The translations under genes were made by a program, and so were the position numbers. Shown here piece after piece: positions 26,052 to 36,182 of a DNA stretch of 64,000 bases. The first letter of the stretch is position 1. Each line of letters opens with the position of its first letter. Under the pieces are notes generated by a model. That model was not told the origin of the DNA. It ran no database searches and saw only the letters and a program-made list of their open reading frames with translations. Source of the stretch: Burkholderia mayonis (GTDB taxonomy: Bacteria; Pseudomonadota; Gammaproteobacteria; Burkholderiales; Burkholderiaceae); assembly GCF_001523745.2 (NCBI RefSeq), contig NZ_CP013386.1, positions 3,534,001 to 3,598,000 of the forward strand. Direction: 5' to 3'.

Positions 26052-27014
26052 TTACCCGAGCCGCTTCATCCGCGGCATCGTGAGCTGCCGCAGCCGCTCG
26101 TCGATCGACGGGCACAGCGACTGGCCGGCGAAGCGGTCCGCGAGGAAATCGACGAACGAGCGCACCTTCGCCGACACGTGGCGACGGCTCGCATACACCG
26201 CATAGATCGGCAGCTCGCGCGGCGGCAGCGCGTCGAGCAACAGCGGCACGAGGCGGCCGGACTCGATGTCCTCGCCGACCACTTCGGTGCCGAGGAGCGC
26301 GACGCCCGAGCCGCCCAGCACGGCGACGCGCAGTCCCTCGAGATGATTGACGATCACGTTGCCCGACAGCGGCATGCGCGACGCGGCCGCGACATCGGCG
26401 ATCGTCGCGTCGAGCAGCGTCTCGTTCGGCTCGCGGCGAATGATGTTGTGCTGCTGGAGATCGGCGATCGTCGTCGGCGTGCCGTGCTTCGCGAGATACT
26501 CGGGCGACGCGACGAGCAGGATGTGCGCGGTCGCGATCTGCCGCGCGACGAGCGACGACGACTTCATGCCGGCGGGCGCCGCGCGCACCGCGACGTCGTA
26601 GCCTTCGTCGATCAGTTCGACGACGCGATCGGACAGCGTGATCTCGACCGTCACGTCCGGGTAGCGCTCCGCGTACGACGTCACCGCGTCCATCACGTGC
26701 CGCAGCCCGAACGCGGACAGCGACGTCACGCGCAGCCGCCCTTGCGGCACGACGCTCGCGGCGCCCACTGCCTGCCCGGCCTCGTCGAGTTCGGTGAGCG
26801 CCTGCACGAGCCGCTCGTAGTATTCGCGCCCCGCCTCCGTCGGCGCGACGCGGCGCGTCGTGCGATGCAAGAGACGTGCGCCGAGCTGGTGCTCGAGATG
26901 CATCACGTGCTTGCTCGCCATCGCCGCCGACATCTCCATGCGCTCAGCCGCGCCGACGAAGCTGCCGACTTCGACGACGTAGCGAAACACATTCATGCTG
27001 ACGAGGGTATCCAT
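26052..27014 (-). CDS. LysR-family transcriptional regulator
   Basis: 320 residues. The winged HTH (MNVFRYVVEVGSFVGAAERM, AMASKHVMHLEHQLGARLLH, RTTRRVAPTEAG) is followed by a LysR substrate-binding domain. The family is the large CrgA/DsdC-like group that often autoregulates. Divergently placed targets are not obvious: the porin downstream is on the same strand and the nitronate monooxygenase is convergent. Confidence 0.92.
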   Translation of the reverse strand: MDTLVSMNVFRYVVEVGSFVGAAERMEMSAAMASKHVMHLEHQLGARLLHRTTRRVAPTEAGREYYERLVQALTELDEAGQAVGAASVVPQGRLRVTSLSAFGLRHVMDAVTSYAERYPDVTVEITLSDRVVELIDEGYDVAVRAAPAGMKSSSLVARQIATAHILLVASPEYLAKHGTPTTIADLQQHNIIRREPNETLLDATIADVAAASRMPLSGNVIVNHLEGLRVAVLGGSGVALLGTEVVGEDIESGRLVPLLLDALPPRELPIYAVYASRRHVSAKVRSFVDFLADRFAGQSLCPSIDERLRQLTMPRMKRLG

Positions 27015-27094
27015 CCAGAATGCTCACAATCGAGGGGAATTATGCAATCGCAAGCAACTGTAACAAAGCTGGAGAATTGAAAACGTCAAAAAAG

Positions 27095-27123
27095 GCAAAA
27101 CGGCGCCATTTAGTGTGACGCCG
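27095..27123 (-). terminator. Possible terminator between porin and LysR genes
   Basis: CGGCG and CGCCG (27101-27123) pair over a 13-base loop and are followed on the minus strand by TTTTGCC. The stem is only five base pairs, so this is a weak call for the end of the porin transcript. Confidence 0.35.
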
Positions 27124-27173
27124 CTCACTTTTTCGTGCATTGCCCGAGCGACGCGCGCCCGGGTTCCGAATCG

Positions 27174-28250
27174 TTAGAACTTCGCACGAATTCCCGCGCC
27201 GAACGTGTCGCCGCTCGACATGCCCGAGTAGCGATCGTTCATGTATGCGGCATACACGTCGGTGCGCTTCGACAGCGGATAGTCGTAGCCGAGCGCCCAC
27301 GTGCGATGCGCCTGGTCGAGTCCGCCCGAGTCGCGCGAATACGCATACGATGCGAGCGCGCTGCCTGGCCCGAGCGGCACCGACACGCCGCCTTGCGCGG
27401 TGTTTACGTGCCAGCTGCCGGTGTTTTGCTCGTTCTTCGTGTACATGTATTGCGCGTAGACCTTCGCGACCTTGAAGTCGTACGACAGACCGACCTGCGC
27501 GACACCCTGGCTCTTCATGCCGGACACGAGCGCGCCGAGATCGCCCGGGCCGCCGTTGAAGTTCACGTACTGATAGACGGCCGTCGCGGCGAACGGGCCG
27601 TTCGAATAGTTCACCTGGCCGCTCCATTTCTTCGAGCGGTTGTCGCCCGCCGTGTTGCCGAACGCGTACATCGCGGCCGCGTTGAGGCCGCCGAAGGTCG
27701 GGCTCGTGTAGTCTATCGCGTTGTTCCAGCCCGAATCGCCGACGGCGCCCTGATCGGTCGCGTACGTCGGGAACGTGCCGAGGCCGAGGAACACGTGATA
27801 GACCATCGGCGAGAACACGTACGAATCGATGAACGGATTGAAGAGGATCGTCGAGATGAAGAGTTCCGTCGTCAGGCGACCCGCGCGCACCGTGCCGTAC
27901 GGCGTCGCGAGTCCGACGTACGCGTTGCGGCCGAAGAACGTGTCGCCGTCGAAGCGGCCGTAGCGCCCGTTCTGCGCGCGGAAGAAATCCTCGAGCGTGA
28001 AGATCGCCTGATAGCCGCCGCCGAGATCCTCGGAGCCGCGCAGGCCCCAGTACGACGTCGACATCCCGCCGCCCTGCACGCCCCATGCGCGTTGCCCGCC
28101 CGGGAATTTCTGCGCACCGATCCATTCGTCGACCTGCCCGTAGAGTTGAACGCTCGACTGCGCGCGAACGCCCGACGCGCCCGCGGCCAGCGCCGCGACG
28201 GCGGCGCACGCGAAAGTGGTTTTCAGCGCGCGGCTGACGGATGACTTCAT
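27174..28250 (-). CDS. General porin (OmpC/Burkholderia Opc family)
   Basis: 358 residues, a 16-stranded trimeric outer-membrane porin. A signal peptide ending VRA precedes QSSVQLYGQVDEWIGA, the typical first strand. It ends in ...GIRAKF with the C-terminal Phe needed for outer-membrane assembly. The loop-3 region and YGTVRAGRLTTELF are family-like. A GGAG site precedes the start. Confidence 0.93.
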   Translation of the reverse strand: MKSSVSRALKTTFACAAVAALAAGASGVRAQSSVQLYGQVDEWIGAQKFPGGQRAWGVQGGGMSTSYWGLRGSEDLGGGYQAIFTLEDFFRAQNGRYGRFDGDTFFGRNAYVGLATPYGTVRAGRLTTELFISTILFNPFIDSYVFSPMVYHVFLGLGTFPTYATDQGAVGDSGWNNAIDYTSPTFGGLNAAAMYAFGNTAGDNRSKKWSGQVNYSNGPFAATAVYQYVNFNGGPGDLGALVSGMKSQGVAQVGLSYDFKVAKVYAQYMYTKNEQNTGSWHVNTAQGGVSVPLGPGSALASYAYSRDSGGLDQAHRTWALGYDYPLSKRTDVYAAYMNDRYSGMSSGDTFGAGIRAKF

Positions 28251-28658
28251 TGTGATCTCCAGATTGTCGTCTAACGGAAGCGAGGCGAACGGGCGGGCGA
28301 CGTCCGGAAGACACGACGCCGTTCGGGGGCGTCGCCATCTTCCCGAGCCATTTTTCCGGTCAAAAAAGGAGGGACTTATTGCGGATATAGCGTCAGCGTT
28401 AACTTCCCGGCGATTTGTCGGGCGTCGGCGACGGGCGCGCCGGTTTCAAACTGACGAACGGCGCTCCTGCGCGCGACGATCGAGCGCCGGCAACGATGGC
28501 CAGCGGCAATTCGAACGCGGAGAAAACGCCGGCTTGCGCGCGTCGTCCTCGCAACGAGGCGCGAAAGATAGCGTAACCAAGGAAATGCGCGGGAGGATTT
28601 CGCGCGAGTGTCGCGAATTTGCGTCAGCCGGCGGCGCACACCCCGGCCGAATCGAGGC
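28251..28658. other. Intergenic region upstream of the porin, no gene seen
   Basis: About 400 bp holding the porin promoter. The small frames in it are shadows without ribosome-binding sites or conserved features. Confidence 0.45.
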
Positions 28659-29144
28659 TCAGTTGCGGTAGAACGGCGCGAAGAACGGCAAATGCGGCGC
28701 TTCGTCCTGGCGCGGCGGAGGCGCCGGGCGGCCGCCGCGTTCCTCGTTATAGCGCGCGACGTCGGCGCGGATCGAGCCGGTGCGCATCGGCACGTTGCCC
28801 GAGCCGGGCCCGTGCGGGGCCTGGCGCGCTTCGGCACTGATCGGCCGGTACGGGTTTTGCGCCGCGTAGCGGCCGTACGACGGCGTCGGACGCAGCCCCC
28901 AGCGCTGGCGGTAGCCGTTCACGCCGATCCGCGCTTCGCGGCCTTGCGGCGCCGCGTGCATGGAGCCGGGCGCGCCGCGCCAGCCGCCCGCGCCGCCCGC
29001 CGCGTACGGTGCGCCGCCGCGACCGCCGCCGAAGCCGGGCCCGCCGCCATGCGGCGGCTGCGCGAAGACGAGCGTTGCCGCGAGCGCGCACATCACGCTC
29101 GCCGCCCATTGCCCGATCTTCCGTATTGCCCGTTCCGTCGTCAT
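28659..29144 (-). CDS. Gly/Pro-rich exported protein of unknown function
   Basis: 161 residues. A signal peptide (core VMCALAATLVFA) leads to a Gly-rich stretch (GGGPGFGGGRGGAPYAAGGA), then a better conserved C-terminal part with RQRWGLRPTPSYGRYA and ending PFFAPFYRN. It probably resides in the periplasm or at the surface. I do not recognise a functional family. The start at 29144 is the only ATG before the signal peptide, with a weak ribosome-binding site. Confidence 0.7.
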   Translation of the reverse strand: MTTERAIRKIGQWAASVMCALAATLVFAQPPHGGGPGFGGGRGGAPYAAGGAGGWRGAPGSMHAAPQGREARIGVNGYRQRWGLRPTPSYGRYAAQNPYRPISAEARQAPHGPGSGNVPMRTGSIRADVARYNEERGGRPAPPPRQDEAPHLPFFAPFYRN

Positions 29145-29527
29145 GATTGGTCTACCGCTTGCTTTTCTGCCCTGCGCGCACCCGAATCGCGCGCGAAAGG
29201 CTTTCAGCGGTAATTTATGGGCGGGGCGAAATCGTGTCGAGCGCAAAAGTGTTAGACCAAAAGCATCGGTGTAACACCGTGTTACTGCACGGCTTTTCGG
29301 GAATTCCGCGCCGTTTTGCACCCGTCGCGCGCCGCCCGTTTTTGACGTTTCCGCCGTAAGGTAGCGACGCGCCGGCAACGTGCATCGACATGCATTCGAA
29401 TCATTAATCGATTCTTCGAATGAATTTGCCTATTCAATCGCCGGCCGCGACAATATCAAGCCGACAATCGCTGCGCTGTCCGCCCGCAGGCCGCCGGCGC
29501 TTTCACCGCATTCGCCCGAGATCCGAA
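29145..29527. other. Divergent intergenic region, no gene seen
   Basis: About 380 bp between the Gly-rich exported protein and the symporter, AT-richer around 29200-29300 and 29380-29440. It should hold both promoters. No site is clear enough to name. Confidence 0.4.
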
Positions 29528-30574
29528 ATGGCGCGCTCCCGCTTCATTCCCGACAACTTCACGCTCGCGCTCGTCGGCACCGTCGTGCTCGCGAGCTTCC
29601 TGCCGTGCCGCGGCGAGGCCGCGCATGTATTCAACTGGGCGACCAACATCGCGGTCGGCCTCCTCTTCTTCCTGCACGGCGCGAAGCTGTCGCGCGAGGC
29701 GATCATCGCGGGCGCGACGCACTGGCGGCTGCACGCCGTCGTGCTGCTCAGCACGTTCGCGCTCTTCCCGCTTCTCGGGCTCGCGCTCAAGCCCGTCCTC
29801 ACGCCGCTCGTCACGCCCGCGCTCTACGCCGGCGTGCTGTTCCTCTGCACACTGCCGTCGACCGTCCAGTCGTCGATCGCGTTCACGTCGATCGCGAAAG
29901 GCAACGTGCCCGCCGCCGTCTGCTCGGCGTCCGCATCGAGCCTGCTCGGCATCTTCGTCACGCCCGCGCTCGTCGGCCTGATGATCACGTCACAGGGCAC
30001 GGGCGCGACGGCGTCGCCGTGGAGCACGATCGGCGCGATCGTGATGCAACTGCTCGTGCCGTTCATCGCCGGCCAGCTGCTGCGCCCCGTGATCGGCCGC
30101 TGGATCGAGCGCAACCGCGGCGTGCTGCGCTTCGTCGATCAAGGCTCGATCCTGCTCGTCGTCTACGTCGCGTTCAGCGAAGCAGTGAACGAAGGGCTCT
30201 GGCACCAGATTCCGCCGATCGCGCTCGCGGGCCTCATCGTCGTCAACGTCGTGCTGCTCGCGATCGCGCTCGCGGTCACAGCGCTCGTCAGCAAGCGGCT
30301 CGGCTTCAATCGCGCGGACCAGATCACGATCATCTTCTGCGGATCGAAGAAGAGCCTCGCGGCCGGCGTGCCGATGGCGAAGGTGATCTTCGCCGCGCAC
30401 GCGGTCGGCGCGGTCGTGCTGCCGCTGATGCTGTTCCATCAGATCCAGTTGATGACCTGCGCGGCGCTCGCGCAGCGCTGGGGCGCTCGCGACACGAGCC
30501 GCGAGCGGGAGACGGGCGCGCACGGCGGCGGGTCGATCGGCCCGGGCGCGAGCGCCGGGGCGGCGAAGCGCTGA
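29528..30574 (+). CDS. SBF-family (bile acid:sodium symporter, SLC10A7-like) membrane transporter
   Basis: 348 residues, about ten membrane segments. It matches the SLC10A7/YfeH group rather than classic bile-acid symporters: [60 protein letters not shown] and [19 protein letters not shown]. The ATG at 29528 starts just before the first helix; an upstream in-frame start at 29420 adds an implausible basic tail. The last 35 residues are a Gly/Arg-rich extension. The substrate is unknown. Confidence 0.88.
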   Translation: MARSRFIPDNFTLALVGTVVLASFLPCRGEAAHVFNWATNIAVGLLFFLHGAKLSREAIIAGATHWRLHAVVLLSTFALFPLLGLALKPVLTPLVTPALYAGVLFLCTLPSTVQSSIAFTSIAKGNVPAAVCSASASSLLGIFVTPALVGLMITSQGTGATASPWSTIGAIVMQLLVPFIAGQLLRPVIGRWIERNRGVLRFVDQGSILLVVYVAFSEAVNEGLWHQIPPIALAGLIVVNVVLLAIALAVTALVSKRLGFNRADQITIIFCGSKKSLAAGVPMAKVIFAAHAVGAVVLPLMLFHQIQLMTCAALAQRWGARDTSRERETGAHGGGSIGPGASAGAAKR

Positions 30575-30651
30575 GCGCGACGGGGCGCGCGCGGCGAAGC
30601 GAGTTGCTTCGGCCGCGGCGCCGCGCTTGTTTGGCTTCGCAGCCTCCCCCG

Positions 30652-30747
30652 CCTTTCCGCCTTTCCGCCTTTCCGCCTTTCCGCCTTTCCGCCTTTCCGC
30701 CTTTCCGCCTTTCCGCCTTTCCGCCTTTCCGCCTTTCCGCCTTTCCG
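30652..30747. repeat. Twelve tandem copies of an octamer (CCTTTCCG)
   Basis: Perfect 8-bp tandem array of 96 bp in the spacer after the symporter gene. Because 8 is not a multiple of 3, copy-number change would shift any frame across it; here no true gene crosses it. Such arrays are used as variable-number markers in this species group. Confidence 0.95.
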
Positions 30748-30849
30748 TTTCCCCATTTCTCTCCTCGTCGTTCTTTCGCCTTTTTTCATCCTCCCGCCAT
30801 TCGTTCATCCGGACGCTCGCGACTCGCCCGACGCTCCCCCGTCCGCGCC

Positions 30850-30881
30850 TTCGATCCTTCGATCCTTCGATCCTTCGATCC
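30850..30881. repeat. Four tandem copies of an octamer (TTCGATCC)
   Basis: A second perfect 8-bp array, 100 bp after the first and with a different unit. The rest of the 550-bp spacer (30575-31127) holds no gene that I can support; it should include the chemoreceptor promoter. Confidence 0.9.
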
Positions 30882-31127
30882 TTCGGGCGCTTCGCGCCCG
30901 CAGTCCAGCCCGGCTCGCTGATCCCGTCAAGCTCCGCTCAGTCCCGCCGCTTTCCCCTGCGTCAGCCCGAACTCCGCGCAACGCGCTTCACAAACCCGAC
31001 GCGCCAAAACAGGGCGTCGCTTCACAAAAAATTCATTCAATCTCGGTTCCCCGACGCCGTTAAGCCGGCTTCTCGTCACGGCTCGACGCGTCACGAGCGC
31101 GACGCTCCGCTTCCGGAATCGCCCCTG

Positions 31128-32687
31128 ATGAACACCACCCGCCTCACCGTCAAAACCCGGCTGCGCGCCCTCGTCGCGGTCGTCGTCCTCGTGCTGGCCG
31201 CTGTCGGCGGCATCGGCCTCACTGGCGTCGCACGCGTCGGCGATGCGCTCGCGCACGTCTTCGAAGATCGCGCGAAGACGCTGCAGCGAATCTCGTCGAT
31301 CGACGAACTCGTCACGCAAACGCGCTACGCGGTCGGCGACGCGGTGCTCGATCCGTCCGCCGCGAAAACCGAATCGGTCGCGGCCGCATCGGCGCGCGAC
31401 ATTGCCGCGATCGATCGCCTGCTCGCCGACTATCGCACGACGCCGCGCGCCGACACCGAACGCGCGCAGGCCGAGCGTCTCACCGCCGACTGGGCGATGC
31501 TGCGCGACAAGGGCATCAGGCCCGCCGTCGATCTGCTGAAGGTGAACAACCTGTCCGAAGCGCAATGGGTCGTCACGCAGACGCTCGACCCCATTGCGCA
31601 GCGCGTCAAAGGCGAAACCGCGCAGTTGCGCCAGTGGCAGCTCGAAGCGGCGCAGCACGCGTACGACCGCGCACGCGGCGACGCGCGGCTCGTGCAGTGG
31701 GCGGTCGCGGGCTGCGTGGTCGCGGGCGTCGCCGCCGTCGCGATGCTGTGCGCGGCGATGGCGCGCGCGCTCGCGCGGCAGCTCGGCGGCGAGCCGGACT
31801 ACGCGGCGACCGTCGCGAACGAAATCGCGTCCGGCAATCTCGCGCTCGACGTGCATGCCGGCGCAGCCGCATCCGGCAGCGTGCTGCACGCAATGCACGC
31901 GATGCGCGCGCGGCTTGCCGGAACGATCGGCACGCTGCAGCGCGCGGCCGACGCGATCGCGCACGCGACGACCGACATCGCGCACGGCAACCACGACCTG
32001 TCGCGCCGCACCGACGAACACGCGGCCGGCCTGCAGCAGACGGCGAGCAGCATGGAACAGCTCGCCGCGACGGTGCGCACGAACGCCGATCACGCACGGC
32101 AGGCGAGCTCGCTCGCGCTCGCGGCGTCGACGCAGGCCGAGCAGGGCGACGCCGCCGCGCGCGACGCGATCGCGCGGATGGAGGCGCTGTCGGTGCGCTC
32201 GCAGCAGATCCGCAGCATCTCGTCGACGATCGAGGGGATCGCTTTCCAGACCAACCTGCTCGCGCTGAACGCGGCCGTCGAGGCGGCGCGCGCCGGCCAG
32301 GCGGGCCGCGGCTTCGCGGTCGTCGCGCAGGAGGTGCGCGGCCTCGCGCATCGCAGCGCGCAGGCGGCGAAGGAGATCTCGGCGCTGATCGCCGGCGTGA
32401 CGGGCGAAGTCGAGCTCGGCACGGACACGGTGAAGGCGGCAGGCGGCACGATCGTCGGCATGCTCGCATCGGTGCGGCAGGTCGCGACGCTCGTCGACGA
32501 AATCTCGCACGCGTCCGACGAGCAGCGCTCCGGCATCGACCAAGTGAATCACGCGGTCGCGCAAATGGACGAGATGACCCAGCACAACGCGCTGCTCGTG
32601 CAGAAGGCCGCGAGCGCCGCAGGCGCGCTCGCCGACGAGGCCGCCGCGCTGCGCGAGGCGGCCGCCATCTTCCGGGTCGCGGCGTGA
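31128..32687 (+). CDS. Methyl-accepting chemotaxis protein
   Basis: 519 residues. One membrane helix near residues 10-34 and a second near 188-210 bracket a four-helix-bundle periplasmic sensor (about 35-187). A short HAMP-like linker leads to the signalling domain. The hairpin tip [20 protein letters not shown] and [20 protein letters not shown] is perfectly conserved. It will couple to CheA/CheW. The start at 31128 gives a basic N-tail ([16 protein letters not shown]). Stand-alone gene; the ligand is unknown. Confidence 0.92.
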   Translation: MNTTRLTVKTRLRALVAVVVLVLAAVGGIGLTGVARVGDALAHVFEDRAKTLQRISSIDELVTQTRYAVGDAVLDPSAAKTESVAAASARDIAAIDRLLADYRTTPRADTERAQAERLTADWAMLRDKGIRPAVDLLKVNNLSEAQWVVTQTLDPIAQRVKGETAQLRQWQLEAAQHAYDRARGDARLVQWAVAGCVVAGVAAVAMLCAAMARALARQLGGEPDYAATVANEIASGNLALDVHAGAAASGSVLHAMHAMRARLAGTIGTLQRAADAIAHATTDIAHGNHDLSRRTDEHAAGLQQTASSMEQLAATVRTNADHARQASSLALAASTQAEQGDAAARDAIARMEALSVRSQQIRSISSTIEGIAFQTNLLALNAAVEAARAGQAGRGFAVVAQEVRGLAHRSAQAAKEISALIAGVTGEVELGTDTVKAAGGTIVGMLASVRQVATLVDEISHASDEQRSGIDQVNHAVAQMDEMTQHNALLVQKAASAAGALADEAAALREAAAIFRVAA

Positions 32688-32714
32688 GCGTCGCGAAAAC
32701 GCACGCAAAGCAAC

Positions 32715-32738
32715 TTGTTTAGTATTTTTAGTAAACAA
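32715..32738. promoter_or_regulatory. Inverted repeat ahead of lacI-type regulator
   Basis: TTGTTTA and TAAACAA form a perfect 7-bp inverted repeat with a 10-base spacer in AT-rich DNA, 120 bp before the LacI-family gene. It may be an operator for that regulator, or the end of the chemoreceptor transcript; there is no U-run to favour the latter. Confidence 0.4.
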
Positions 32739-32860
32739 TTATGATCCGATTAACCATTCATATATAAGCACTTATGAGTCGGATCGGTGCAATCCTGGGG
32801 CGTTGCGCGGCGATTTTTACTATACAATCGCGAACACCCTAAACATCCCGGCTCAACCCG

Positions 32861-33880
32861 ATGGGCACCACCATTCGCGACGTCGCACAGGCGGCCAACG
32901 TGTCGATCGGCACCGTGTCGCGCGCGCTCAAGCATCAGCCAGGCCTGTCCGAAGCGACCCGCGCTCGCATCGTCGAGATCGCGCACCGCCTGAACTACGA
33001 TCCGACGCAGCTACGCCCGCGGATCAAGCGGCTCACGTTCCTGCTGCATCGCCAGCACAACAACTTCGCGACGACGCCGTTCTTCTCGCACGTGCTGCAC
33101 GGCGTCGAGGACGCGTGCCGCGAACGGGGAATCGTGCCGTCGCTGCTGACGACGGGCCCGACCGACGACGTGATCCGTCAGATGCGCCCGCACGCGCCCG
33201 ACGCGATCGCGGTCGCGGGCTTCATGGAGCCGGAAACGCTCGAAGCGCTCGCCGCGACGGGCAGGCCGCTCGTCCTCATCGACATCCGCGCGGCCGGGCT
33301 GCGCTCGATCAACGTCGACAACGCGGGCGGCGCGGCGCTCGCGATGCATCATCTGTTCGCATCGGGCCGCCGGCGCGTCGCGTTCATCGGCGGCTCGCTC
33401 GCGCACTACAGCATCGCGCAGCGCGCGCTCGGCTATCGCCGCGCGTTCTTCGACGCGGGCATGCTGTTCGATCCGTCGCTCGAGCTGTCGATCGACACGA
33501 GCCTCGGCCCCGATGCCGGCGCGGCGAACGCGATGCGGCAACTGCTCGACGCAGGCGGCCCGCTGCCCGACGCCGTGTTCGCGTACAACGACGCGGCCGC
33601 GCTCGCCGCGATGCGCGTGTGCGTCGAGCGCGGCATGCGCGTGCCGGACGACATCGCGTTCGTCGGCTTCGACGACATTCCGGCCGCCGCGCACGCGGCG
33701 CCGCCCCTCACGACGCTCGCGATCGACAAGGAAGCGCTCGGCCGACAAGGCGTCGAGCTGCTGCTCGCCGATTTGCCCGCGCAGGCCGAACTCAGCCTCC
33801 CGGTGCAGCTGATCGCGCGGGCCAGCAGCGCAGGCGCCGCCCGCGCGCCGCGCGCCCTCACCTCGGTACTCGGATCATGA
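32861..33880 (+). CDS. LacI-family regulator of the mannose operon
   Basis: 339 residues. The LacI HTH MGTTIRDVAQAANVSIGTVS, with RALKHQPGLSEATRARI and the hinge region, is followed by a periplasmic-binding-protein-like effector domain (AFIGGSLAHYSIAQRALGYR, DAVFAYNDAAALAAM, IAFVGFDDIPAA). It ends in an ATGA overlap with the next gene, so regulator, isomerase and kinase are translationally coupled. It probably senses mannose, fructose or a phosphate ester. Confidence 0.93.
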   Translation: MGTTIRDVAQAANVSIGTVSRALKHQPGLSEATRARIVEIAHRLNYDPTQLRPRIKRLTFLLHRQHNNFATTPFFSHVLHGVEDACRERGIVPSLLTTGPTDDVIRQMRPHAPDAIAVAGFMEPETLEALAATGRPLVLIDIRAAGLRSINVDNAGGAALAMHHLFASGRRRVAFIGGSLAHYSIAQRALGYRRAFFDAGMLFDPSLELSIDTSLGPDAGAANAMRQLLDAGGPLPDAVFAYNDAAALAAMRVCVERGMRVPDDIAFVGFDDIPAAAHAAPPLTTLAIDKEALGRQGVELLLADLPAQAELSLPVQLIARASSAGAARAPRALTSVLGS

Positions 33881-35277
33881 CGACCTCAGCCACGCCCGCT
33901 CCCCGTCCGGCGCCCGACGCGCCGCACGCCTCCGCGCCGTACGTCGCGAGCTTCCGCGACCCGCAGTTCCTGCTTTCGCATGTCGAGGAAACGCTGCGCT
34001 TCTACGCGCCGAACGTGTTCGATCCGACGGGCGGCTTCTACCACTTCTTCCGCGACGACGGCAGCATCTACGACCGCACGACGCGCCATCTCGTCAGCAG
34101 TTGCCGCTTCGTCTTCAACTACGCGATGGCGTATCGCCACTTCGGCGATCCGCGCAATCTCGACCGCGTGCGCCACGGGCTGCGCTTCCTGCGCGACGCG
34201 CACTGGAACGCCGAGCTCGAAGGCTACGACTGGGAGATCGAGTGGCGCGACGGCGAAAAGCGCGCGACGCGCGACGGCGCGCGCCACTGCTACGGGCTCG
34301 CGTTCGTGCTGCTCGCGGCCGCGCACGCGGCGATGGCGGGCGTCGAAGAGGCGAAGCCGCTCATCGCGCACACGTTCGAGCTGATGGAGCATCGTTTCTG
34401 GGATCGGGCGGCGGGCCTCTACGCGGACGACGCGACGGCGAACTGGACCGTGTCGAGCTACCGCGGCCAGAACGCGAACATGCACGCGACGGAAGCGCTC
34501 CTCGCCGCGTACGAGGCGACGGGCCACCTGACCTACCTCGACCGCGCGGAGAAGGTCGCGACGAACATCGTGCTGCGGCAGGCCGCGCTGTCGCAGGGGC
34601 TCGTGTGGGAGCACTTCCATGCGGACTGGTCGGTCGATTGGGAATACAACAGGGAAGACAGCTCGAACATCTTCCGCCCATGGGGCTTCCAGCCCGGCCA
34701 TCAGACCGAATGGGCAAAGCTCTTGCTGATCCTGGAACGCCACCGTCCGCTCGACTGGCTGCTGCCGCGCGCGATCGAGCTGTTCGACGCGGCGTTCGCG
34801 CACGCGTGGGACAGCGACCACGGCGGCCTCTGCTACGGCTTCGGCCCCGACTACAAGGTGTGCGACCACGACAAGTACTTCTGGGTGCAGGCGGAGAGCT
34901 TCGCGGCCGCCGCGCTCCTCGCGCAGCGCACCGGCAGCGAGCGCTTCTGGGACTGGTACGACGAGATCTGGCGCTATAGCTGGACGCACTTCGTCGATCA
35001 TCGCTTCGGCGCGTGGTACCGGATCCTCACCTGCGACAACCGCAAGTACAGCGACGAGAAGAGCCCGGCCGGCAAGACCGACTATCACACGATGGGCGCG
35101 TGCTACGAGGCGCTGCACGCGCTCGCCGAGAAGCGCGACGACGGCGGCCGCGGCGCACGCGGCGGCAACGGCGAAGCCGCGCCCGCGAAGCGCGGCAACC
35201 GACGCGGCAGCAACCGCGGCAACGGCGAGGACAAAGGCAACGGCGCCGCGCGCCGCCACAGCGGAGGAGCTCGATGA
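33877..35277 (+). CDS. AGE-family sugar isomerase, probable D-mannose isomerase
   Basis: 466 residues, an (alpha/alpha)6 barrel of the N-acylglucosamine 2-epimerase family. Motifs include RHLVSSCRFVFNYAMAYRHF, GARHCYGLAFVLLAAAHAA, GQNANMHATEALLAAYEATG, FRPWGFQPGHQTEWAKLLL and KTDYHTMGACYEALHAL, with the conserved His/Glu acid-base pairs. With a sugar kinase next door the likely reaction is D-mannose to D-fructose. The last 48 residues are an odd Gly/Arg/Asn-rich tail not seen in the core family. Both ends overlap neighbours by ATGA. Confidence 0.87.
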   Translation: MTTSATPAPRPAPDAPHASAPYVASFRDPQFLLSHVEETLRFYAPNVFDPTGGFYHFFRDDGSIYDRTTRHLVSSCRFVFNYAMAYRHFGDPRNLDRVRHGLRFLRDAHWNAELEGYDWEIEWRDGEKRATRDGARHCYGLAFVLLAAAHAAMAGVEEAKPLIAHTFELMEHRFWDRAAGLYADDATANWTVSSYRGQNANMHATEALLAAYEATGHLTYLDRAEKVATNIVLRQAALSQGLVWEHFHADWSVDWEYNREDSSNIFRPWGFQPGHQTEWAKLLLILERHRPLDWLLPRAIELFDAAFAHAWDSDHGGLCYGFGPDYKVCDHDKYFWVQAESFAAAALLAQRTGSERFWDWYDEIWRYSWTHFVDHRFGAWYRILTCDNRKYSDEKSPAGKTDYHTMGACYEALHALAEKRDDGGRGARGGNGEAAPAKRGNRRGSNRGNGEDKGNGAARRHSGGAR

Positions 35278-36182
35278 GCGCAGGGTTTCCGCAATTCGTG
35301 TCGGCGGGCGACATCCTCACCGACATGGTCCGCACGGGCGGCGCGCACTGGACGTCGCGCCCGGGCGGCGCCGGCTGGAACGTTGCGCGCGCCGTCGCGC
35401 GGCTCGGCGCGCCGAGCGCATGCGCGGGCGCGGTGGGCCGCGACTGCTTCTCCGACGAGCTGTGGCGCGAGAGCGAGGCGGCCGGCCTCGATCTGCGCTT
35501 CCTGCAGCGGGTCGAGCGCGCGCCGCTCCTCGCGATCGTCCACGAGACGCAGCCGCCCGCGTATTTCTTCATCGGCGAAAACAGCGCCGATCTCGCATTC
35601 GAGCCGAAGCGGCTGCCCGACGGCTGGCGCGAGCACGTCAAGTGGGCGCATTTCGGCTGCATCAGTCTCGTGCGCGAGCCGCTTGCCGCGACGCTCGTCG
35701 CGCTCGCCGCCGAACTGCGCGAAGCGGGCGTGAAGATCAGCTTCGATCCGAACTACCGCAATCTGATGACGGACGGCTACCGGCCGACGCTCGCGAAGAT
35801 GGCCGAGCTCGCCGACCTGATCAAGGTGTCCGACGAAGACTTGCGCCATCTGTTCGCGGGCGTCGACGAAGCGAGTGCGATCGCGCGGCTGCGCGCGTTC
35901 AATCCGCATGCGGCGCTCCTCGTCACGCGCGGGCCGGGCATGGCGACGCTCTATGCGAACGGCGAGACGCTCGACGCGCAGCCGCCGCGCATCGAGGTCG
36001 CGGACACGGTCGGCGCGGGCGACGCGACCATCGGCGGCCTGCTGTTCAGCCTGATGGCGGTGCCGGCGCGCGGCTGGCGCGAGCATCTGTCGTTCGCGCT
36101 CGCGGCGGGCGCGGCGGCGTGCCGCCACACGGGCGCGCACGCGCCAACGCTCGACGAGGTCGTCGCGCTCGTCGCGTCGTGA
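35274..36182 (+). CDS. PfkB-family carbohydrate kinase, probable fructokinase
   Basis: 302 residues of the ribokinase fold. RPGGAGWNVARAVARLGAPS is the N-terminal PfkB signature region and VADTVGAGDATIGGLLFSL the C-terminal signature, with catalytic Asp in GAGDA. It would phosphorylate fructose from the isomerase with ATP to fructose-6-phosphate. Coupled by ATGA to the isomerase gene; it is the last gene of the lacI-isomerase-kinase operon. Confidence 0.9.
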   Translation: MSAGFPQFVSAGDILTDMVRTGGAHWTSRPGGAGWNVARAVARLGAPSACAGAVGRDCFSDELWRESEAAGLDLRFLQRVERAPLLAIVHETQPPAYFFIGENSADLAFEPKRLPDGWREHVKWAHFGCISLVREPLAATLVALAAELREAGVKISFDPNYRNLMTDGYRPTLAKMAELADLIKVSDEDLRHLFAGVDEASAIARLRAFNPHAALLVTRGPGMATLYANGETLDAQPPRIEVADTVGAGDATIGGLLFSLMAVPARGWREHLSFALAAGAAACRHTGAHAPTLDEVVALVAS

